Below the pieces are notes generated by a model that did not search any database, was not told the origin of the DNA, and saw only the letters and a program-made list of their open reading frames with translations. The translations under genes were made by a program, and so were the position numbers. Of a stretch of 64,000 bases of DNA, positions 63,584-64,000 are shown piece after piece. This stretch comes from Halosolutus halophilus (GTDB taxonomy: Archaea > Halobacteriota > Halobacteria > Halobacteriales > Natrialbaceae): positions 3,534,001 to 3,598,000 of the forward strand of contig NZ_CP094974.1 of assembly GCF_022869805.1 (NCBI RefSeq). Reading direction: 5' to 3'. Numbering within the stretch: position 1 is the first letter of the stretch; each line of letters begins with the position of its first letter.

Positions 63584-64000
63584 TCACGCGAGCCAGTGCG
63601 GTTCGAGGTACCCGGTTTCGGTCGTCACCTGGTCTTCGGGCCAGATAACTTCCTGTGAGCCACCGTCGCCGTTCTCGTCTGCCTGCCACTGGAAGAAGAC
63701 CGCCTGCACGTTGTCGGGCCCGTAGATGACGTCGTGAGCGAACTCGTGATCGTGGTCGTAGAACTCGATGGTCCCGGTGACGCCGGTGTACTCGGCGGAT
63801 TCGAGTTCCGGGACCAGTTTCTCGGAGTCGACCGTCCCGGCCCCGTTGGCGACGTGGGCGAACAGTTTGATCGCGTCGTAGGTGATGTAGCCGGTGTAGA
63901 CGGGATTGGTGCCGTACGCGTCCTGGTACGCCTGGATGAAGCCCTGGGTTTTGGGGGTAATCTCGCTCTGTGCCGTTGCGCTGGTATAACTGACGCCGTA
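63584..64000 (-). CDS. ABC transporter substrate-binding protein, 3' end only
   Basis: The last 139 codons of a minus-strand gene whose start is beyond the right edge; the frame is open at base 64000 and stops with TGA at 63584-63586. Visible segments such as FIQAYQDAYGTNPVYTGYITYDA and later TGTIEFYDHDHEFAHD match the C-terminal lobe of branched-chain amino acid binding proteins (LivJ/periplasmic-binding type 1). Such proteins are lipoproteins that deliver ligands to an ABC importer; those genes would lie to the right. The ligand is unknown. Confidence 0.82.
   Translation of the reverse strand, partial: YGVSYTSATAQSEITPKTQGFIQAYQDAYGTNPVYTGYITYDAIKLFAHVANGAGTVDSEKLVPELESAEYTGVTGTIEFYDHDHEFAHDVIYGPDNVQAVFFQWQADENGDGGSQEVIWPEDQVTTETGYLEPHWLA

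Overview
The window is chromosomal DNA of a halophilic archaeon (class Halobacteria, most like the Natrialbales such as Natrinema or Haloterrigena; the genus is an inference). Support: high GC with strongly GC-biased third codon positions, very acidic proteins, twin-arginine signals on secreted proteins, TATA boxes about 27 bp before start codons (leaderless genes), sn-glycerol-1-phosphate dehydrogenase, a group II chaperonin, a fused FolC-FolP and a fused NuoCD.

Region 1 (1-5192) looks like part of an integrated element. An operon of tiny overlapping genes, several with zinc-binding Cys pairs, leads into a regulator-like gene of the DUF7845 type that is cut by an in-frame amber codon. Convergent to it lie an FAD-linked oxidase, a small non-coding insertion element with target duplications, a PD-(D/E)XK-type nuclease and a helix-turn-helix protein. 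No integrase or attachment site is visible, so the borders are unknown.

Region 2 (5600-12500) holds exported and stress-type genes: a subtilase, a ferritin-like Tat protein, a CBS protein, a Nudix hydrolase, an acidic bactofilin-like lipoprotein and a quinone oxidoreductase.

Region 3 (12660-34100) is mainly core metabolism: proS, the glutamate synthase large subunit, an AhpD-like protein, a DUF123 protein, a very unusual R/Q/G-rich disordered protein, a zinc-finger KaiC-like protein with a degenerate P-loop, an epimerase, egsA, a dead ABC ATPase, an S9 peptidase, a glycosyltransferase, a HIT protein, a lone trpB and a lone nuoCD.

Region 4 (34375-44432) is accessory. After an AhpD-like protein, UspA and a CrcB pair for fluoride export comes a cluster for short amides: an AmiS/UreI channel, a winged-helix-like regulator, two formamidase/acetamidase paralogues, a creatininase-family amidohydrolase and, between the two FmdA genes, a divergent thermosome subunit with a His/Glu tail. 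This is the best candidate for an undescribed functional unit.

Region 5 (44761-64000) returns to core genes (folCP, carB, panB) mixed with haloarchaea-specific small proteins, a Tat-exported multicopper oxidase, an orphan chemotaxis transducer, an FAD/NAD oxidoreductase, an MFS transporter and the 3' end of a periplasmic-type binding protein. No rRNA, tRNA or CRISPR array was recognised.
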